Shown: positions 1 to 9,436, counted from the stretch's first letter. The stretch: DNA of 64,000 bases from Desertivirga xinjiangensis (GCF_024436435.1 NZ_JAFMZP010000005.1:186001-250000); one strand, 5' to 3'. Numbers and translations are program-made. The notes: generated by a model not told the origin, from the letters alone.

Positions 1-436
1 CATCATGGTTGACAGTCTTTCCGGCAAACAGATCTCTCATTACATTCACGCACTCTAATAGCCTGGCATTCCTTTCTGTTTTGTCAGGCCACTTATCCCC
101 AGTGATCTGTTCATTAAGAGCCTCACCGCTCCCTACAGATATCCAAAAACGGTTTGGAAACATTTCAGCAAGGGTGGCTGCTGCCTGTGCAACAATAGCA
201 GGATGATTGCGCTGCCCTGGTGCACAAACCACACCGAAAGGTATGGACGTGCATTGCATAGCCGCACCCAACCATGAAAATGCATAGCCACTCTGGCCTT
301 GTCTCTCGCTCCAAGGATGGAAATGGTCAGAGGAATTAATCGATGTAAAACCGGCTTTTTCGGCTAACTGAACAAGCTTCATTAACTCACTTGGTTTGAA
401 CTGTTCGTGAGAGGCATGGTATCCAATTGAAATCAT
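1..436 (-). CDS. LLM-class flavin-dependent oxidoreductase, 5' part only
   Basis: The reverse strand reads from an ATG at 434-436 with no stop to the window edge, giving about 145 N-terminal residues of a luciferase-like (LLM) TIM-barrel oxidoreductase. The start MISIGYHASHEQF, followed by an SSDHFHPW segment and a PFGVVCAPGQRNHPAIVAQ segment, is typical of the subgroup labelled probable non-F420 flavin oxidoreductase (TIGR03885-like). Members are predicted FMN-dependent monooxygenases or reductases of unknown substrate. The gene follows dnaE2 on the same strand with a gap of about 120 bp, so it may be read through from that operon or have its own promoter. The C-terminal half lies outside the window. 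The family call is fairly secure, the subfamily less so. Confidence 0.8.
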   Translation of the reverse strand, partial: MISIGYHASHEQFKPSELMKLVQLAEKAGFTSINSSDHFHPWSERQGQSGYAFSWLGAAMQCTSIPFGVVCAPGQRNHPAIVAQAAATLAEMFPNRFWISVGSGEALNEQITGDKWPDKTERNARLLECVNVMRDLFAGKTVNHD

Positions 437-558
437 CTTTTTGAGCTTTAATTGTAGCTCTGTCAGATTCTAACTCATGGTTGTTTCTATTGTTTGGAGG
501 TTATTGCTAATTATCTGGTGAACAGCTTTGACAAATCGCATGAAAAACCAAAGATTTA

Positions 559-3510
559 TTAGCCCATTACCGGATTCTCCTGAATATCGAGCTTTGCAAA
601 CTTCCTTACCTCCAAACTAGCAAATCCAAAATCTGCTACCACCTTGCCTTCAATCAAATAACACCCTGCCCCGCGGAAAGGATAACCCGGAGTAGTACCC
701 GGAAAATGAACCGTATCGAAGAATTCACCCTCATTGTCCAGGAAAGTTCCAAACCACATTTTCTTGTTGTTCTTTGTATGAACCGTCTTTTCACAGACGT
801 ATTGCCCGACCATCTTAACCGTCTTTCCGATCACGGTATCCAGCTCTTTAGCCATTAGCTCACCCCGAAAGCTGGTTTTCAAAAGCGCGAACATTGTCAT
901 AGACACCGGGAAGCCGAGCAGCTCCAACTCATGATACGCATCTTCCAGCTTAGTACAGGTTAGTTCCGGCAGGGTGTAACTTTTTGCCTCTGTATGAAAA
1001 AGCTCCGCTTCATTCCTGCGATGAGCCTTGTTTCCAAAGGATGCAAACAACGTATGAACATCCCATAACAATTCCTTTTTTGATCTTCCTGTAAACCTTA
1101 AAGCTCCCACACGGATCAGGATAATACACTGTTCCAGGCCAATTCCCGTGCGGCTGACAAAATCGTCTAGATGGAGGTACTTACCCTTGTGCTTCCGCTC
1201 CTCCGGTATAAGGCTGATGAACTTGTTTTCCAGCCCCTGAATCCCAATGAAACCCAGATAAGCGTCTGTGCCGTATATAGATACCGCAGAATCACTATGG
1301 TTTACGCAAGGCAGGTGAACCATAGCTCCAGCCTTCTTTAGCTCATGCAGATATAGCCAGCGAGTATAAAAACCGCCATAGTTATTCAGTACCGCTACCA
1401 TGAACTCCCTCGGAAAATAAGTTTTTAAGTATAAACTTTGATAACTTTCTACCGCAAAGCTGGCTGAGTGCGCTTTAGAGAAACTGTAGCCTGCGAAACT
1501 CGATACCTGCCTCCAGACTTCTTTAATCGTGTTTTCCTCTCTGCCTAGTTTACGGGCACCCTTAAAAAAGCGCTCCACTAAACGGTCAAATTCTTTCCTG
1601 GAGCGGTACTTTCCGCTCATGCCTCGTCTCAGGATATCGGCGTCCGACCCATTCATTCCGGCGAAGTGGATGCATATTTTTATCACGTCTTCCTGATACA
1701 CCATCACTCCATAAGTTTCCCGAAGTTGTTCCTCCATTACCGGGTGGAGGTAGTTCACCTTGTCGGGCGCGTGATGGTATTTGATATAGGCAGGCATCAT
1801 ACCTGAACTGGCAACACCCGGACGGATGATAGAGCTCGCAGCCACTAAAACCAGGTAGTTATCGCAGCCCAGTTTTTTAATTAACTGACGCATGGCAGGC
1901 GATTCAATGTAGAAACACCCGATTGTGATGCCCTGCTTTAATTGCTCGTTTACTTTAGGGTCAGTCATGAAATTTTTCACCTGGTGTATGTCGATCTTAC
2001 GGTGCAGGTTTTCTTCCACCAGCCTAACCGCATTTTTAATGTGACCGATGCCGCGCTGGCTTAGAATATCATACTTGTCATAGCCAATCTCTTCAGCCTC
2101 ATACATATCCAATTGAACTACCGGCATGCCTTTGGGCGGAAGATCAAGAGCCGTATAGTAGGTAATAGGCTCTTCCGAAATCAATACACCGCCCGCGTGA
2201 ATACTACGCTGATTAGGCATATCAGACATCAGCTCATAGATGGCTAAGATCTTTTTGAAAGTTGGGTTGTTCCGGTTAACCGCTTCTTTGGTCCGGTCGG
2301 TAAACCCATCGATCTCTGCCTTAGGCAATCCCATCACTTTGCCGATCTCACGTATGATGCTCCTGTCTTTAAAGGTCGACATTGTGCCCAATAGCGCTGT
2401 ATGCTCACGGCCGTATCGCTTAAAAATATAATCCTGCACATCTTCGCGTTCATCCCAACTGTAATCAATATCGAAATCAGGAGGAGAACTTCTCTGCGCA
2501 TTTAAAAAACGTTCAAAGTAAAGATCCAGGTCAATGGGGTCAACATCAGTGATCCTCAGGCAGTAGGCTACGATACTATTGGCGCCAGAACCTCTTCCAA
2601 CGTGATAATAGCCCTGGGACATGGAATAGCGGATAATATCCCAGGTGATCAGGAAATAAGCACAGAATTCCATCTCATCGATCACTTTCAGCTCATGCTT
2701 GATCCTCTTTTGCGCTTCTCTATTTTTATCGCCATAGCGATATTTCATGCCTGCCCAGGCGAGCTTTTCCAGTAGCTCCCTGTCGTCCGACCTGCTGCCT
2801 GTAAATGTCTTACGGTTAAGCTTGATCTTTCCTTCGGGGTAATCCATCACGCAGCGGTTCATCAGATTCCTGGTGTTATCCAGAATGAAGGCATATTTAG
2901 CGAACTTCGCCTCCAGCTCGCCCGGCGATAAAAACAGATCTGTGTTCCTGCACTTATCCTGTTCCTCAACTTTGGTCAGCACCGTATTTAAGTCTATGGC
3001 TCGCAGGTATTCATGCAGACGATACTCCAGTTTATCAGCGACAAAAACTGGCTGCAGCGCGAGCAGTTTTTCCCGTAGCCCGGTTAAATCCCTTTTATAA
3101 AGCAAATGCAGTTCATCAAAGCGAATCCCCAGGAATTCATTCTTCCGGAGGATACCAGTATAGTTGAAGGGATAGATTACCACAGCATTTTGAAACGCAA
3201 CAGGCCGATCTGGCAGTGCCTTCTGCTCCAGATTATGTTCCGTTAAGAAATCATTCAGCTCTTTCATGCCTTCTTTGTTTCTGGCAATCCCGATGTAAAG
3301 CAATTGTTTATCTCTCCGAAACTCTAGTCCTCCAAGCGGTTTTATCCCTTTTTTCCTGCACTGACGCATAAACTCCATGATGCCGGTGGAATTATTAATA
3401 TCGGTGAGGGCCATCTGAGTAATTCCGCGGGCTTCTGCTTCTTCCGTTAATTTCTTAATGGACAGGGTACCATAGCGCAGGCTATATTGAGAATGAACAT
3501 TCAGGTACAT
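559..3510 (-). CDS. dnaE2: Error-prone DNA polymerase III alpha subunit (DnaE2/ImuC type)
   Basis: This is a C-family DNA polymerase of 983 residues, shorter than a replicative DnaE (about 1,160) and closer to error-prone DnaE2. An N-terminal PHP domain begins at residue 1; its first motif reads LTDINNSTG, without the metal-binding histidine of active PHP domains, so proofreading is unlikely. The polymerase palm carries GRGSGANS and PDFDIDY, with catalytic Asp345 and Asp347, and the third aspartate is probably Asp481 in KYDILS. A helix-hairpin-helix region follows, and an OB fold sits near residues 880-970. The start lies 4 bp after the stop of the Y-family polymerase gene, so the two are surely co-transcribed. 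The likely role is damage-induced translesion synthesis. Confidence 0.93.
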   Translation of the reverse strand: MYLNVHSQYSLRYGTLSIKKLTEEAEARGITQMALTDINNSTGIMEFMRQCRKKGIKPLGGLEFRRDKQLLYIGIARNKEGMKELNDFLTEHNLEQKALPDRPVAFQNAVVIYPFNYTGILRKNEFLGIRFDELHLLYKRDLTGLREKLLALQPVFVADKLEYRLHEYLRAIDLNTVLTKVEEQDKCRNTDLFLSPGELEAKFAKYAFILDNTRNLMNRCVMDYPEGKIKLNRKTFTGSRSDDRELLEKLAWAGMKYRYGDKNREAQKRIKHELKVIDEMEFCAYFLITWDIIRYSMSQGYYHVGRGSGANSIVAYCLRITDVDPIDLDLYFERFLNAQRSSPPDFDIDYSWDEREDVQDYIFKRYGREHTALLGTMSTFKDRSIIREIGKVMGLPKAEIDGFTDRTKEAVNRNNPTFKKILAIYELMSDMPNQRSIHAGGVLISEEPITYYTALDLPPKGMPVVQLDMYEAEEIGYDKYDILSQRGIGHIKNAVRLVEENLHRKIDIHQVKNFMTDPKVNEQLKQGITIGCFYIESPAMRQLIKKLGCDNYLVLVAASSIIRPGVASSGMMPAYIKYHHAPDKVNYLHPVMEEQLRETYGVMVYQEDVIKICIHFAGMNGSDADILRRGMSGKYRSRKEFDRLVERFFKGARKLGREENTIKEVWRQVSSFAGYSFSKAHSASFAVESYQSLYLKTYFPREFMVAVLNNYGGFYTRWLYLHELKKAGAMVHLPCVNHSDSAVSIYGTDAYLGFIGIQGLENKFISLIPEERKHKGKYLHLDDFVSRTGIGLEQCIILIRVGALRFTGRSKKELLWDVHTLFASFGNKAHRRNEAELFHTEAKSYTLPELTCTKLEDAYHELELLGFPVSMTMFALLKTSFRGELMAKELDTVIGKTVKMVGQYVCEKTVHTKNNKKMWFGTFLDNEGEFFDTVHFPGTTPGYPFRGAGCYLIEGKVVADFGFASLEVRKFAKLDIQENPVMG

Positions 3511-3514
3511 CGCC

Positions 3515-4672
3515 TTAAAGGTTTAAGTTCATGGTAGAAGCCAGGGCGATGGACTTGTCGCCAAACCGTTTTCTGATCCTATCCATAGCCTGACAAAGGC
3601 TATACTGTTCCTGGGATTCCGAATACAGGTCAATTTGCTCAAAACCGCTCACCAGGCTAGACAAACGTACTCCAACCAGGCGAAGCAGCATCCGTTTCTG
3701 GTAAACCTGCCTGAATAGCTCCCTCGTTTTTCTTATCAATGTACTGTCCAGGGAAGTATAGGGGATGGTTGCCTGTTTGGTTACGTCTTCGAAATTGGAA
3801 TAGCGGATAGTGACCGTGATGCAGGCTGTCAATTTCCTTTTCTGACGCAGTTCATAAGCCAGATCCATTACCATGGAAGTAAGTAAGTTGTTAATGGTTT
3901 CCACATCTATGGTGTCGGCTTTAAAGGTGCATTGCGTGCCTATACTTTTTTGTTCGTGGTACGGTATTACGGGGCTGTTGTCAATTCCTTTGGCTTTTTG
4001 AAGAAGTACTAAGCCGTTCTTACCCAAGATGCTATGCATTTGTTCCGGATGGATCTGGGCCAGGGTGAAGATCCGTTTTACCCCCATATCGCTCAGCTTA
4101 ATGAATGTTTTTTCTCCTAATCCGGGTATTTTCTTAATAGACAGTGGATTTAGAAAATTTTGTACTTCCGGTTTTTCAATGTTCAGTTCCCCGTTTGGCT
4201 TACATTCATTGGTAGCCATTTTTGAGACCGTTTTATTTACCGATAGTCCGAACGAGATAGGTAGCCCCGTTTCTTTAATCACCTGCTGTCTCAGCTCATG
4301 AGCGTACTTTAAGGTACCATGGAAACGGTCCATTCCCGACATGTCAATATAATGCTCGTCAATGCTGGCCTTTTCTATTAAGGGAACGCGTTCCCTTAAA
4401 ATATCCGTGATCTCATGCGAAGCCTTAGAGTACTCATCCATATTACCCTTAATGAAAACAGCGTGGGGGCAAAGCATTTTTGCCATCCGTGATGACATCG
4501 CCGAATGCACTCCAAACTTCCTGGCTTCATAACTGCAGGAAGCAACAACACCACGGTCGGAGCTTCCGCCGATGATCACCGGTTTCCCAACAAGGCTTGA
4601 GTCTTTCCGGACCTCCACGGATACAAAGAAAGCATCCTGGTCCATGTGAATAATATGCTTGTCGTCTGCCAT
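3515..4672 (-). CDS. dinB: Y-family DNA polymerase (DinB/Pol IV-like)
   Basis: This is a translesion DNA polymerase of about 385 residues. Numbered from a longer reading that starts at 4696, the catalytic acidic residues are Asp19 (HMDQDAFF) and Asp113-Glu114 (KASIDEHYIDMSG). The little-finger domain follows, and QIDLY in the C-terminal part resembles a beta-clamp-binding pentapeptide. Starts are possible at 4696, 4684 and 4672; 4672 is chosen because homologues begin just before the xHIxHMDxDxFF segment and AAAAGAG precedes it. It is the first gene of a two-gene operon with dnaE2. The usual partners ImuA/RecA-like or UmuD are not next to it; a universal stress gene lies upstream instead. It could act as a Pol IV or as an ImuB-like mutasome component, but the active-site acids are intact, unlike in ImuB. 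Confidence 0.92.
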   Translation of the reverse strand: MADDKHIIHMDQDAFFVSVEVRKDSSLVGKPVIIGGSSDRGVVASCSYEARKFGVHSAMSSRMAKMLCPHAVFIKGNMDEYSKASHEITDILRERVPLIEKASIDEHYIDMSGMDRFHGTLKYAHELRQQVIKETGLPISFGLSVNKTVSKMATNECKPNGELNIEKPEVQNFLNPLSIKKIPGLGEKTFIKLSDMGVKRIFTLAQIHPEQMHSILGKNGLVLLQKAKGIDNSPVIPYHEQKSIGTQCTFKADTIDVETINNLLTSMVMDLAYELRQKRKLTACITVTIRYSNFEDVTKQATIPYTSLDSTLIRKTRELFRQVYQKRMLLRLVGVRLSSLVSGFEQIDLYSESQEQYSLCQAMDRIRKRFGDKSIALASTMNLNL

Positions 4673-4769
4673 CTCTTTTACCATTACAAGTAGCAAATTT
4701 AATGCTAAAAATATTAGTAAATGGTAAGAAGAAGGAAGATTTTTTATGTGATTATAATAGAGGGAGTTG

Positions 4770-4798
4770 GTTCAAATGTAGTTCGAACAGATTTGAAC
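4770..4798. promoter_or_regulatory. Nested palindrome, candidate SOS-type operator for dinB-dnaE2
   Basis: GTTCAAAT at 4770-4777 is mirrored exactly by ATTTGAAC at 4791-4798, and between them GTTCGAAC (4781-4788) is itself a perfect palindrome. The element lies about 100 bp upstream of dinB on the transcribed side and 20 bp beyond the stop of the stress-protein gene. Toward dinB it is followed by an AT-rich stretch (TATTATAATC in the minus direction) that could hold the -7 region. GTTC/GAAC half-sites recall LexA boxes of several phyla. The symmetry is seen directly; LexA control is inference. It is not GC-rich and has no U-tract, so it is unlikely to be a terminator. Confidence 0.45.
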
Positions 4799-4818
4799 GG
4801 AAGCAAAAGAAAATGATC

Positions 4819-5658
4819 TTAGGTTTTATAATGTGCTATGAAAAGCGGCAGCTGCATATTTCTCATTAAGGAATCGGCCATACTGGGTCTAAACCACCTG
4901 GCTACCATATTGCGCTGGTAAGCACCCAAAACAACCAGCGAGTTTTGTTTAGCTTCCAGGTGCTTCACAATCTCAATTTCAGGATCTCCATGAAGTACTT
5001 TAATATTGGCATCAGGAAAATGGCAGTCGACAAATTCCCTGATCAATGCCGACTCGGGAATCGTCATCTCTTCGCTATCGGTTTTCACCGTTACTACTTC
5101 AATTGGCAGATCTTTAAAATGCGGTAGCATGTAGCTGAACATTTTTGCAGCGTATACGGAAGAGGGGGCACCATTGTATAAAACAATTATACATTCGGTT
5201 CGACTGTAAACTTTGGGCACAATAAGTACCGGACACTGTATGTCTGTCAGAAGATCGCGGATAAACCTGGTCGGAGGTTCTTCTTTTATATGTGTCAATG
5301 TTTCCTGCTGGCTGATGATCAGCAAATCGCTGTAGATAGTTTCTTTTAATAGTTCCTGAATTGCCAGACTTTTATCTCTGTGAATTTTGGTTTTGATATT
5401 TGCCTTGTGGCAAGCGTTTAGGAAATGCTGTACGGACTCGCGCCTGGTTTTGCGGTCTTTATCCCGAAGAAGCTTTGCTTTTTCGGCGGAAACACCTTCA
5501 CTTCCTACTATATCAAATACACTATAACTATGATAAGTGAAATCTTCAAGAGATATCCCTACCAGTAATCCGCTGCTATTTTTTACAATCTCAATGGCAT
5601 ATTCCAGGGTACTCTCAGAAAATTTTAAACCATCGAATGCTGCAATTACTTTTTTCAT
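4819..5658 (-). CDS. Universal stress protein, tandem Usp domains
   Basis: The 279 residues form two Usp domains. The first starts MKKVIAAFDGLKFSES (about 1-150) and the second starts TECIIVLYNGAPSS (about 155-279). UspA-family proteins are cytoplasmic, often bind ATP and help cells survive starvation and redox stress. The classical ATP-binding signature G-2x-G-9x-G-S/T is degenerate in the second domain (GAYQRNMVARWFRPSMADS), so nucleotide binding may be lost there. It is transcribed in the same direction as dinB-dnaE2, but the palindrome between them argues for separate control. The start at 5658 fits the conserved beginning of the first Usp strand. Confidence 0.9.
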   Translation of the reverse strand: MKKVIAAFDGLKFSESTLEYAIEIVKNSSGLLVGISLEDFTYHSYSVFDIVGSEGVSAEKAKLLRDKDRKTRRESVQHFLNACHKANIKTKIHRDKSLAIQELLKETIYSDLLIISQQETLTHIKEEPPTRFIRDLLTDIQCPVLIVPKVYSRTECIIVLYNGAPSSVYAAKMFSYMLPHFKDLPIEVVTVKTDSEEMTIPESALIREFVDCHFPDANIKVLHGDPEIEIVKHLEAKQNSLVVLGAYQRNMVARWFRPSMADSLMRNMQLPLFIAHYKT

Positions 5659-5876
5659 GGCTGTTAGGTTTGAGAATTTGATAGTCTGTTAGTACAAGTA
5701 TTTAGGTTTATATTACTTGAGTGTCGTACTATAAAGTTCCTGAATTATTTGAACAAAAAGAATGATTAAAATAATTAAGTGTAAGATTGTTATGAGATAT
5801 GTCTGGAGGATGGTAACTGTAAATATTGCGGTTTTTCCCTTCGGGCGGCTTCCCTGAAGTGGATCGATTGGGCCGG

Positions 5877-6610
5877 TCAAACCATTCCCAGATGTAAGAG
5901 TAAGGGAAACCGAACTTCCCGCTCCTCATGATCACCCCAATACAGCGCAATGTCTCTTTTCAATTGATCAATAGGGTTGTAGCCGTTTTGTTTAATGAAG
6001 TGTTTAACTGCCGACCACGTATCCAGATAGCCTGTCAGGTGCTCAAACGTCCATTTCAATTTATGCTGAAATTCAGGAGCTGGGATTTCCTTAAACGGGA
6101 AAGGAATAGTTTGATAATTTTCGTCCAGGTACTTCCGTTCATTGTCCCAGTAGCTTCCTATTATATTCTCGTAAAAGTTCACAATTAAGAGATCTATTTC
6201 CCTGGAAACTTCGATTTTCCCATAGCCAATTACACAGAACAGCGCATTCTTTTTGGCAGTTCGATACACCTCACTATAAAATTTATCGAAATTAAACCAG
6301 TGAATAGCTTGTGCAACGATAATCAGGTCAAAATGTTGATTGGGAAAATCCGTATGTTCCGCCGCTTGAAGGGAATAGGTGATGTTGCTGGCCTGAGCCG
6401 CATTGTCGAGCTGCTGAGGGCTGATATCAGTAGCAAAACTTTTCCGAACGTTTTGGATAACTCGAATGCCACCTGCCCATTACCCGTGCCGCAGTCCCAT
6501 GCATTTTGCCTGTTTTCTATTAACGAATTGAGGTAATTAAAAAATGCAGATGGATAAGCAGGCCGGTACTTCGCATATTTTTCGGATTGGGATGAAAAGT
6601 TATCTTTCAT
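5877..6610 (-). pseudogene. Class I SAM-dependent methyltransferase, single frameshift
   Basis: The N-terminal part begins MKDNFSSQSEKYAKYRPAYP and includes the SAM-binding motif I WDCGTGNGQ. It is in frame until GKV near 6438, then runs out of frame. Restoring one base in the A4 run at 6435-6438 (T run in the gene) resumes a perfect match to the family: GKVFATDISPQQLD, then HFDLIIVAQAIHWFNFDKFY, and on to the C-terminus EVRFPLLLHLGMV with its stop at 5877-5879. The restored protein would be about 244 residues, the usual length. Because only one homopolymer base is affected, this is either a very recent pseudogene or a sequencing error. Its substrate cannot be told. Confidence 0.85.
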
Positions 6611-6774
6611 TTTGGACCCTGTTTATGAGTATCTACTATACGCAAATGTAATCAACTTGCTCTTAATTTTTGATTATTTGAACCAGCTGTCTTTTGTTCG
6701 ACCGACCGATGAATTATTTATCACAGGTCTAAGTACTCCATCAAACAATATTCTCTTTTAAACGCTGAATAAAT

Positions 6775-7842
6775 ATGGAAAAGATAGCATTAGTAGTAGG
6801 TTCAAGCGGTATTACTGGCAGCAACCTTGCCGAAAGACTTGTTGCGAAAGAATGGAATACTTACGGATTGGCCCGCAAGCCTGGCAATGAACTAAATAAA
6901 CTTTTGCCGGTACCGGCAGATCTGTTAAGTCTCGAAAGTTTAAACAAGGCTCTGGCAAGCATTTCGCCGACCCATGTATTCATTACCACCTGGATGCGTA
7001 ATGAAACAGAAGCAGAGAACATCCGCGTAAACAGCCTTATGGTGCGCAATCTTTTGGATGTGCTCTCGGCAAAAAGATCAGTTCAGCATGTGGCTTTAGT
7101 TACCGGACTTAAACATTATTTAGGTCCCTTTGAAGCTTATGCAAAATCCGGAAATTTGCCCTTAACGCCGGTGCGCGAAGAGCATCCCCGGTTGGAAATC
7201 GAGAACTTTTATTATGCCCAGGAAGATGAGGTGTATGCAGCAGCTGAACGCGATGGATTTACCTGGAGCATTCACCGGCCGCATACCGTTATCGGCAGGG
7301 CGGTAGGCAATATGATGAACATGGGCACAACTTTGGCCGTTTATGCCAGTATCTGTAAAGAAACAGGCAGGGCTTTTCAATTTCCGGGATCAGAAGCACA
7401 ATGGAAGGGGCTTTCGGATGTTACCGACGCACGCATACTGGCTGAGCAATTGATATGGGCTGCCACAACCGATGCTGCCCATAACCAGGCATTCAATATC
7501 ACTAACGGAGAGGTGTTTAGGTGGAACTGGCTATGGTATAAACTGGCGGAGTGGTTTGGTGTTGAGGCTGCAGGTTTTGATGGAACCATCCATCCGCTGG
7601 AAGCAGAGATGGCCGCTGATGGGCCGGTTTGGGAGGGTATGGCTATCAAGTATAACCTGAAGGAGCCTGTCATTAAACGTCTGGCTTCAGCCTGGCACAC
7701 GGATCTGGATCTGGGACGCCCGATCGAGGTTATGACGGATATGTCTAAAAGCCGCAAGCTTGGCTTTACTGCTTACCAGGATACCAGGGAATCGTTTTTT
7801 GACTTGTTTGAAAAACTTAGAGCAGAGCGACTGATTCCCTAA
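6775..7842 (+). CDS. PRISE-type SDR oxidoreductase (progesterone 5-beta-reductase/iridoid synthase-like)
   Basis: This is an extended short-chain dehydrogenase of 355 residues with an N-terminal Rossmann motif GSSGITG (residues 9-15). The signature residues of the PRISE family are present: the lysine in GLKHYLGPFE (Lys113) and the tyrosine in ENFYYAQED (Tyr146/147). These replace the usual YxxxK and mark enone 1,4-reductases such as plant progesterone 5-beta-reductase and iridoid synthase. Bacterial members reduce activated C=C bonds with NADPH in vitro, but their natural substrates are unknown. The gene stands alone, diverging from the broken methyltransferase gene and converging with the PQQ dehydrogenase gene. 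Confidence 0.88.
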   Translation: MEKIALVVGSSGITGSNLAERLVAKEWNTYGLARKPGNELNKLLPVPADLLSLESLNKALASISPTHVFITTWMRNETEAENIRVNSLMVRNLLDVLSAKRSVQHVALVTGLKHYLGPFEAYAKSGNLPLTPVREEHPRLEIENFYYAQEDEVYAAAERDGFTWSIHRPHTVIGRAVGNMMNMGTTLAVYASICKETGRAFQFPGSEAQWKGLSDVTDARILAEQLIWAATTDAAHNQAFNITNGEVFRWNWLWYKLAEWFGVEAAGFDGTIHPLEAEMAADGPVWEGMAIKYNLKEPVIKRLASAWHTDLDLGRPIEVMTDMSKSRKLGFTAYQDTRESFFDLFEKLRAERLIP

Positions 7843-7943
7843 CATTTGAGGAGAAGGTCACTAGTAAACTACTTGATCTCATTTGGCTGGCTATTAAGGC
7901 CTTGAACGGCTGAGCGGCGTGATGTTGCAATGAGACTGGAGAC

Positions 7944-9242
7944 TTATCCCCGGTCAATTCGATAGAGCCTTCCTCCATCTGTAATTGCATACAGCGCACC
8001 ATCAATGCCTTGAGTGATATCTCTGAATCGCTGATGTTCATTTACAAGTAACCTTTCTTCGGCGACTACCCGGTTGTTATCAATAATAAGGCGAGCAATA
8101 TGCATTCCGCTAAGGCAAGCAATAAAGAGATTGTTCTGCCATTCGGCAATACGGTTGCCTTTGTAAAAGGTCATTCCGCTGGGTGAAATTACTGGATCCC
8201 AATAATATACCGGCTGCATCATTCCATCACGTTGTTGAATGCCTTCACCTACCCGTTGACCACTGTATTCGATGCCGTAGCTGATGACCGGCCAGCCGTA
8301 GTTTGCTCCCGCTTCAAGGCGGTTAAGCTCGTCGCCACCTCTCGGACCATGCTCCCCTTGCCATATATCGCCAGTCACAGGGTGGACAGCCAGTCCTTGC
8401 GGGTTTCGATGCCCATAGGAATAGAGTTCGGAAAGAGCGCCTGCCTGTCCGGAAAAAGGATTAGAAGGAGCAGGCTGTCCGTCTTTTGTGATCCTAAGGA
8501 TCTTTCCAAGTCCCGAATTAAGCGATTGTGCCTGAGCACGGGTTGCCAGGTCGGAGCGTTCCCCAGTACTCGCCAACAGGTGCCCCGAACGGTCGAACAG
8601 CACTCTGCCTCCATAATGGTTTACTCCGGCATAGGCGGGATTGGCCCTGTAAATGATCGTAACACCTTCAAAAGTACGTTCGTTATTTGCCAACCTGCCT
8701 TTTGCTATAGCAGTGAGGTTACCCGGTTCAGAAAAAGACCAGTATACCATTCTGTTGTCAGCGAAATCAGGATCGAGGCATAAGCCCAGTAGGCCGCCTT
8801 GTCCGGATGCGTTGACTGAAGGCACTCCGCCGATGGCTTCTCCTACATCTCCTAAACTGGTAACCATACGTATAATACCTGCTTTTTCAGTGACTAGAAA
8901 CCTACCATCAGGAAGGCTGGTGATTCCCCAGGGGCGGATCAATGAGCTGGTAAGTACTTTCGCATTGTAAGCTGCCGAAGTTTTTGTACCGCTAATCCGA
9001 GTCTGGCCGGGAAAAGCGGGACTATAATTTGTATTGGGAGGGCTTGTTTCAACCGATGGCAAAACGGTGTCCGGATCTTCAGGTTCAGGATCAGTGCTTT
9101 TCTTTGAGCAGGAAATGAACATCAGTGACCAACAGGTCAGGATGATCAGAGTCCCAATTCCGTTTTTATAGGTAGCACTTTTGTAGTTGGAATTTTCAAT
9201 ACCGGATATTTTATAGCCCTTTTTTAACGTAATGCGTTCCAT
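7944..9242 (-). CDS. PQQ-dependent aldose/sugar dehydrogenase lipoprotein (GSDH family)
   Basis: This is a six-bladed beta-propeller of the soluble glucose/aldose sugar dehydrogenase family. Visible motifs are QGGLLGLCLDPDF, the catalytic-base motif NHYGG (His209), the PQQ-binding arginine in YGHRNPQG, and QGEHGPRGGDE with NYGWPVISYG. The N-terminus has a hydrophobic stretch ending in LMFISC, a lipobox, so the mature protein should be an acylated lipoprotein. A Pro/Asp/Glu-rich linker of about 50 residues precedes the propeller. The coding frame opens at 9242, but a later start nearer the hydrophobic core is possible because about 28 residues precede it. It oxidises aldoses outside the cytoplasm; no PQQ biosynthesis genes are in the window. 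Confidence 0.88.
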   Translation of the reverse strand: MERITLKKGYKISGIENSNYKSATYKNGIGTLIILTCWSLMFISCSKKSTDPEPEDPDTVLPSVETSPPNTNYSPAFPGQTRISGTKTSAAYNAKVLTSSLIRPWGITSLPDGRFLVTEKAGIIRMVTSLGDVGEAIGGVPSVNASGQGGLLGLCLDPDFADNRMVYWSFSEPGNLTAIAKGRLANNERTFEGVTIIYRANPAYAGVNHYGGRVLFDRSGHLLASTGERSDLATRAQAQSLNSGLGKILRITKDGQPAPSNPFSGQAGALSELYSYGHRNPQGLAVHPVTGDIWQGEHGPRGGDELNRLEAGANYGWPVISYGIEYSGQRVGEGIQQRDGMMQPVYYWDPVISPSGMTFYKGNRIAEWQNNLFIACLSGMHIARLIIDNNRVVAEERLLVNEHQRFRDITQGIDGALYAITDGGRLYRIDRG

Positions 9243-9436
9243 AAATTGTATCAGCCATTTAAAGACTTTATTAAAACTTACAAGTTTAACTAGCCATTAT
9301 TAGTACCTACAATAACAAGTTGGCAAATTGTTGAATTGTTTTGCTAGTACAAACTTATCCGCTGACTTTCATTTAATTAACCTACATTTCTATTGCAATT
9401 AACATGGTAAGTATTAACTTAGGCAAAAAAAAATTT

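Noticed and set aside
5729-5950. Minus-strand 73-codon frame overlapping the end of the methyltransferase
   Set aside because: It is an out-of-frame reading of the methyltransferase C-terminus, which is itself recognisable in the other frame.
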